A DNA stretch of 64,000 nucleotides, from positions 3,627,501 to 3,691,500 of the forward strand of contig NZ_CP107968.1 in assembly GCF_036084755.1 (NCBI RefSeq). The letters are read 5' to 3'. Numbering within the stretch: the first letter of the stretch is position 1; the number at the start of each line of letters is the position of its first letter. Positions 59,716 to 64,000 of this stretch are shown one piece after another. Under the pieces are notes generated by a model, which was given only the letters and a program-made list of their open reading frames with translations, was not told the DNA's origin and did no database searches. The DNA is from Streptomyces sp. NBC_00370. GTDB taxonomy: Bacteria > Actinomycetota > Actinomycetes > Streptomycetales > Streptomycetaceae. A program made the translations under genes and the position numbers.

Positions 59716-61018
59716 CCAGGGCCATCAGGGCTGCCGCAGCGCACAGGGCGCCCGAGGCGTACCAGACCACGTCGTAGGAGCCGAAGGTGTCGCGGGCGAC
59801 GCCGCCCAGGAAGGCTACGAGGGCCGCGCCTACCTGGTGGGAGGCGAAGACCCAGCCGAAGACGATGGCGCTGTCCTCGCCGTAGTACTCGCGGCACAGG
59901 GCGATCGTCGGGGGGACCGTGGCGACCCAGTCGAGGCCGTAGAAGACGATGAAGAAGACCATCGGCGGGTGCACGGTCGGGGCCATCAGCATCGGCAGGA
60001 AGATCAGGGAGACGCCGCGCAGCGCGTAGTAGACCGCCAGCAGGCGGCGGGCTTCGAAGCGGTCGGTGAACCAGCCCGAGGCGATCGTGCCGACGACGTC
60101 GAAGACGCCGATCACCGCGAGCAGTGAGGCGGCCGCTGTCATCGGCATGCCGTGGTCGTGGGCCGCCGGTACGAAGTGGGTCTTGACGAGGCCGTTCGTG
60201 GAGGCGCCGCAGATCGCGAAGGTGCCGGCGAGCAGCCAGAACGGGCCGGTGCGCGCCGCCTTGAACAGCACCTTCACCGCGCGGCCCGCCGCTCCGTGCA
60301 TCGGGGCCGGCTTGGGTACGAACTCCGGTGCGCCGTAGGCCGGCAGGCCCACGTCCGCCGGGTGGTCGCGCAGCAGCAGCCAGACGAACGGGACGACGGC
60401 TATCGCCGTCAGCGCGACCGTGATCGAGGCGGGCCGCCAGCCGTGGTGTTCCACCAGCCAGGACAGCAGCGGCAGGAAGACCAGTTGGCCGGATGCGCCG
60501 GCCGCCGTGAGGATGCCGGTGACCAGGCCGCGCCGGGCGACGAACCAGCGGTTGGTGACGGTCGCGGCGAAGGCCAGCGCCATCGAGCCGCTGCCCAGGC
60601 CGACCAACAGGCCCCAGCACATGATCAGTTGCCAGGCCGCCGTCATCCAGACCGTGAGCAGCGAGCCGATCGAGATGATGGTGAGCGCGATGGCCACCAC
60701 CCGGCGGATGCCGAACCGGTCCATCAGCGCCGCGGCGAACGGCGCCGTCAGGCCGTACAGCGCGAGGTTGACGGAGACGGCGAAGCCGATCGTGCCGCGC
60801 GACCAGTCGAACTCCGCGTGCAGCGGCTCGATCAGCAGTCCCGGCATCGAGGCGAAGGCCGCCCCGCCGATGATGGTCACGAACGCCACGGCGGCGACGA
60901 ACCACGCCCGGTGGATCCGGCCCGGGTCGCGCTGCGGGCGCGGCGAGGCGGTCGCCCCACGGCGCTGGTCGGTCGGGGTGCCCTCTGCGCCTCGTTCGGT
61001 TGTCTGAGTCACGTCCAT
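59663..61018 (-). CDS. MFS transporter (oxalate/formate antiporter-like)
   Basis: 451 residues from ATG 61018; ATG 61024 is a near alternative. Twelve helices, first FVAAVAFVTIIGGAAFASM; motif A-like MDRFGIRRVVAI after helix 2 and GWFTDRFEARRLLAV between 8 and 9. The overall pattern (LIEPLHAEFDWSRGTIGFAVSVNLALYGLTAPFAAALMDRFG) is that of the OFA/monocarboxylate-type MFS branch. Substrate unknown. The end lies within the methyltransferase gene. Confidence 0.9.
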   Translation of the reverse strand: MDVTQTTERGAEGTPTDQRRGATASPRPQRDPGRIHRAWFVAAVAFVTIIGGAAFASMPGLLIEPLHAEFDWSRGTIGFAVSVNLALYGLTAPFAAALMDRFGIRRVVAIALTIISIGSLLTVWMTAAWQLIMCWGLLVGLGSGSMALAFAATVTNRWFVARRGLVTGILTAAGASGQLVFLPLLSWLVEHHGWRPASITVALTAIAVVPFVWLLLRDHPADVGLPAYGAPEFVPKPAPMHGAAGRAVKVLFKAARTGPFWLLAGTFAICGASTNGLVKTHFVPAAHDHGMPMTAAASLLAVIGVFDVVGTIASGWFTDRFEARRLLAVYYALRGVSLIFLPMLMAPTVHPPMVFFIVFYGLDWVATVPPTIALCREYYGEDSAIVFGWVFASHQVGAALVAFLGGVARDTFGSYDVVWYASGALCAAAALMALVIRRRPQLPLKVSPSTA

Positions 61019-61089
61019 CAGCATCCGCGAACCCGTCCGTCCCGACGAGTGGCCCGAGGGACACCCTTCGATATGATCGGGCCATGGAG

Positions 61090-62340
61090 TCATGCCGTCC
61101 GGTTCAGGCCGCGGATCGCCCGTACCGCGAACAGCACCCCGCACACCCCCACATTGATCAGCGCCCCCGCCACCAGCACCCGCCGCACCCCGACCGCTTC
61201 GGCGACAGGACCCGCCAGCGCCCGGCCGACGGCGAGCATGATCAGCGAGCCCGCCACGTCGTAGGCGTGCAGCCGGTTGAGCGCCTCGTTGGGTATCTGG
61301 GTCTGGACCGTGGTCGACCACATCACCAGCCAGAACGCCAGCGACACCCCGCCCACGAAGAATCCTGCGGCCAGCAGCGGCACCGGTACGTCGTACGCCA
61401 GCACCAGCACGTTCCCGATGACGCCGAACAGCGCGAACGTCCCGGCGAACAGCGGCCTGCGCGGGCGCAGTCGTATCGCCACCAGCCCGCCGGCCACGCT
61501 GCCCGCGCCGTTGACCGTCATCATCAGCCCGAACATCGCCGAGCTGTGCCGCTCGGTGACGACGACCGCCTCCAGCGGGGTGAGCGGGCCGAGCACGGTG
61601 ATGCCGTACACCGACCAGACGGCGATGACCCCCCACAGCCACGGCCGCGCCGCGAACTCCCGCCAGCCGCCGATCAGTTCCGCGAGCATCGACTCGCCGG
61701 TGCGCACCACAGCCGTGGGCATCCGGATCAGGAACAGACAGAGCCCGCTGACCGCGAACGTGCCCGCGTCGACCCCGAAGATCGCGCCGGGCCCGGCGAA
61801 TCCGGCCAGCGCGCCCGCGACGGCGGGGCCCGCCATCGTCGTCAGCGACTCGGCCACCCGCAGCACCGCGTTGCCGCGCTGCACGTCCGGCGCCATCAGC
61901 GGCAGCATGCTGGCCACGCCCGGCTGGAAGACGGCGGCGCCGAGCCCGCCCAGCGCGCTGAGCGCGTAGACGAGCGGGAGCGACGGCGCGCCGCCGGCGA
62001 ACAGCGCCGCCAGCGCGACCGCGCAGACCAGCCGTACGGCGTCGGCCAGGACCATCATCCTGCGCGGCGTGAACCGGTCGGCCAACACCCCGCCGACCAG
62101 GACGAATCCGGCGAAACACGCCATCCACGCGCCGAGTGCGAAGCTGACCGCCGAAGCACCGTGCCCGGTGTCGAGGAGCCCGGCGGCCAGCGCGACGGGC
62201 ACCATGCCGTCGCCGAAGCGGGAGACCGTGCGGGCGACGAAGAAGTACCGGAAGTTCCTGTTCCAGAGGCCGGTGTCCGCCTCCGCCACCGCCGTCAGCG
62301 GCTGGTCGAGGATCTCGCCGGTCGGCTGCTTTTGATTCAC
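61090..62340 (-). CDS. MFS efflux protein (MFS_3, Mef-like)
   Basis: 416 residues from GTG 62340; a TTG at 62358 would add six. Twelve helices; the N-terminal NRNFRYFFVARTVSRFGDGMVPVALAAGLLD with motif A GGVLADRFTPRRMMVLADAVRLVC is characteristic of the MFS_3 enterobactin/macrolide exporter group. The substrate is not determined. It is divergent from the second GlxA-type regulator, 68 bases away, which may control it. Confidence 0.88.
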   Translation of the reverse strand: MNQKQPTGEILDQPLTAVAEADTGLWNRNFRYFFVARTVSRFGDGMVPVALAAGLLDTGHGASAVSFALGAWMACFAGFVLVGGVLADRFTPRRMMVLADAVRLVCAVALAALFAGGAPSLPLVYALSALGGLGAAVFQPGVASMLPLMAPDVQRGNAVLRVAESLTTMAGPAVAGALAGFAGPGAIFGVDAGTFAVSGLCLFLIRMPTAVVRTGESMLAELIGGWREFAARPWLWGVIAVWSVYGITVLGPLTPLEAVVVTERHSSAMFGLMMTVNGAGSVAGGLVAIRLRPRRPLFAGTFALFGVIGNVLVLAYDVPVPLLAAGFFVGGVSLAFWLVMWSTTVQTQIPNEALNRLHAYDVAGSLIMLAVGRALAGPVAEAVGVRRVLVAGALINVGVCGVLFAVRAIRGLNRTA

Positions 62341-62408
62341 AGACCCGACACTTATCAAGTAAAGGTCTAAACCACCAGTGGGTACTGTGGAGCGCGAAGG
62401 AGACCACC

Positions 62409-63464
62409 ATGCCGAACCAGCCCGTGCACCGGATCGCCGTCCTCGTGCTCGACGGGGTCATCCCCTTCGAACTCGGCATCCCCCAGCGGATCTTCAACCG
62501 CGCCAAGGATCCGGCGGGCGAGCCGCTGTACGAGGTCGTGACCTGCTCCGTACGCGCGCCGGGTCCGGTCCGTACGGACGCCGACTTCACCATCAACGTC
62601 GAGAACGGCCCCGAGGTGCTGGCCACGGCGGACACCGTGATCATCCCGGCCTCCTACGAGTCCGACCCGGCCCATACCGAGGGCCGCCTCAGCGACGAAC
62701 TCGCCGCCGCCTTCGGCCACATCCGGCCCGGCACCCGCATGGTGTCGATCTGCACGGGCAGCTTCTACCTGGCCGCCGCAGGGCTGCTGGACGGCCGGCC
62801 CGCCACCACCCACTGGTCGTCCGCAGCCCACTTCCAGCGGCTGTATCCGCTGGTGAAGGTCGACGCCGACGTGCTGTTCATCGACGACGGTGACGTACTG
62901 ACCTCGGCCGGGGTGGCGGCCGGCATCGACCTCTGTCTGCACATCGTGCGGCGCGACTTCGGCACGGGCGTCGCCAACGACGTCGCGCGGCGCACCGTCG
63001 TACCGCCCTACCGCGAGGGCGGCCAGGCGCAGTACATCGAACGCCCGGTGCCCGAGCCGCAGCTGGCGACGACCACGGCGGCGCGCGCCTGGGCGCTGGC
63101 CCGGCTGCACGAGCCGATCCAGCTGCGCGACATGGCCGAGCAGGAGTCCATGTCGGTACGGACCTTCACGCGGCGCTTCCGCGAGGAGGCCGGCGTCAGC
63201 CCCGGCCAGTGGCTGACGCAGCAGCGGGTCGAACGGGCCAGGCATCTCCTGGAGTCGACCGACCTGTCGGTCGACCAGGTCGCCAGGGACGCGGGGTTCG
63301 GTACGGCGCAGTCGATGCGCCAGCACGTCCAGTCGGCGCTCGGCGTGCCGCCGACCGTCTACCGGCGCACCTTCAGGGCGGAGTCCGTCGACAGCTGGCG
63401 CGCCGTGCCGCACCGCCGCCCCCCGTCCGGAGGCGGCCCGCTCACGCCAGACGTGCCGTCGTGA
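62409..63464 (+). CDS. GlxA-family transcriptional regulator (DJ-1/PfpI + AraC HTH)
   Basis: 351 residues; ATG 62409 with GAAGGAGACC. DJ-1/PfpI domain: IAVLVLDGVIPFELGIPQRIFN and nucleophile region MVSICTGSFYLAAAGLLDGRPATTHW (ICTG). AraC domain, residues ~230-325: IQLRDMAEQESMSVRTFTRRFREEAG...LSVDQVARDAGFGTAQSMRQHVQSALG. It probably controls the divergent MFS efflux gene. Its last 23 bases overlap the convergent ATPase gene. Confidence 0.94.
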   Translation: MPNQPVHRIAVLVLDGVIPFELGIPQRIFNRAKDPAGEPLYEVVTCSVRAPGPVRTDADFTINVENGPEVLATADTVIIPASYESDPAHTEGRLSDELAAAFGHIRPGTRMVSICTGSFYLAAAGLLDGRPATTHWSSAAHFQRLYPLVKVDADVLFIDDGDVLTSAGVAAGIDLCLHIVRRDFGTGVANDVARRTVVPPYREGGQAQYIERPVPEPQLATTTAARAWALARLHEPIQLRDMAEQESMSVRTFTRRFREEAGVSPGQWLTQQRVERARHLLESTDLSVDQVARDAGFGTAQSMRQHVQSALGVPPTVYRRTFRAESVDSWRAVPHRRPPSGGGPLTPDVPS

Positions 63465-63969
63465 CCGGCCGGGACGGCTCGCAGTCGCACGCCACCGCGG
63501 CGGCCGTCGCGACCACCGGAGCCGGAGCCGCAGCCGTGGCCCCTTCGCCCGCCGCCGCCGTACAGCCGCTCACCCGGTCCACCTCGCACCAGATCTGCTT
63601 GCCGCCGCCCTCCGGCTGCCAGCCCCAGCGGTCGGCGAGCCCGTCGACCAGTTCGAGCCCGCGGCCGTTGGTGTCCTCGCCCTCCGCGTGCCGTGGGGTC
63701 GGCGGACAGGAGCTGAGGTCGGCGACCTCGACCCGTACGGTCCCGGCGTCGGCGGCCCCCAGCCCGAACAGCATCCGCAGCACGGCCGGGCAGCCCGTGT
63801 GCACCACCGCGTTGGTCACCAGCTCCGAGATGAGCAGGATCAGCGTCTCGGCGACCGGCTCGTCATCCTCTATCCCGGAGCCGACGAGCCTCGACCGGGC
63901 CCACCTGCGGGCTCGTCCCACTTCCGCCGGGTCGGGCCCGACCTCCAACTGAACCTGAAGCACCTGCAC
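63442..63969 (-). CDS. RsbW-like ATP-binding protein (anti-sigma factor kinase type)
   Basis: 175 residues, GTG at 63969 near the window edge. The HATPase_c pattern: VGRARRWARSRLVGSGIE, then ETLILLISELVTNAVVHTG (N box), VRVEVADLSSCPP (G1), and GRGLELVDGLADRWGWQP (G2), followed by GKQIWCEVD. Typical of the many Streptomyces single-domain histidine-kinase-like ATPases that phosphorylate anti-anti-sigma proteins. The final ~40 residues are Ala-rich, where the gene reads through the end of the convergent regulator. It could start two codons later. Confidence 0.9.
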   Translation of the reverse strand: MQVLQVQLEVGPDPAEVGRARRWARSRLVGSGIEDDEPVAETLILLISELVTNAVVHTGCPAVLRMLFGLGAADAGTVRVEVADLSSCPPTPRHAEGEDTNGRGLELVDGLADRWGWQPEGGGKQIWCEVDRVSGCTAAAGEGATAAAPAPVVATAAAVACDCEPSRPVTTARLA

Positions 63970-64000
63970 CGCTCACACCATCCGAACCGGCGGACACATC

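Noticed and set aside
1..64000. tRNA or rRNA genes
   Set aside because: The gaps were read for cloverleaf-like patterns and rRNA sequence by eye; none was found, though a covariance search was not possible.

Overview
The window is high-GC DNA with actinomycete codon use, GTG/TTG starts and frequent 4-base gene overlaps. Its gene content is typical of a Streptomyces chromosome: a conservon, the afsK/afsS/afsR regulatory locus, XRE-DUF397 pairs, FO synthase and a DmdR/IdeR-type iron box. No phage genes, transposase, tRNA, rRNA or CRISPR array was seen.

Layout. 0-6 kb: conservon cvnABCD plus a GAF protein, then a large HTH-like regulator. 6-11 kb: stress and nutrient genes with readable control sites: acid phosphatase with a PHO box, sodF with a Nur-like box, an ECF41 sigma factor with an epimerase behind a perfect ECF41-type promoter, and a DoxX-like gene behind an iron box. 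11-19 kb: TMEM175-like channel, polytopic membrane protein, D-Ala-D-Ala carboxypeptidase with a long acidic cytoplasmic region, GPP34 protein and an XRE/DUF397 pair. 19-28 kb: solute symporter, then a leftward catabolic operon (solute-binding lipoprotein, two permeases, enolase-superfamily enzyme, atypical fumarase/aspartase homologue, ADP-ribosylglycohydrolase) with two matching operator-like palindromes upstream. 28-37 kb: fbiC, secreted PHP hydrolase, GlxA-type regulator, amino acid permease and secreted GH16 glucanase.

37-40 kb holds a compact resistance-like group: Erm rRNA methyltransferase preceded by a 17-codon leader peptide containing K-L-R, then a Vat-type acetyltransferase and a kinase-fold protein. 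40-44 kb: an XRE/DUF397/VOC operon, two small coupled genes, and a secreted alpha/beta hydrolase bracketed by two ~290-bp inverted repeats. Each repeat holds a hairpin domain whose pairing is kept although the copies differ in sequence. A TetR remnant lies beside the right arm.

44-52 kb is the afsR-afsS-afsK region, with an AfsR/PhoP-like direct repeat and a strong hairpin ahead of afsS, and a DnaA-box cluster upstream of afsK. 52-56 kb: TetR regulator, PNPOx-like oxidase, GNAT acetyltransferase, flavin monooxygenase and hydrolase. 56-60 kb: an XRE/DUF6879/small-protein operon divergent from a 38-residue Pro-rich peptide and a PIMT-like methyltransferase. This is a candidate minimal peptide-modification system with a repeat-rich shared control region. 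60-64 kb: two MFS transporters, a second GlxA-type regulator and an RsbW-like ATPase.

The best candidates for undescribed biology are the peptide/methyltransferase locus, the structured inverted repeats, the erm leader with its vat and kinase neighbours, and the catabolic operon with the altered fumarase signature.
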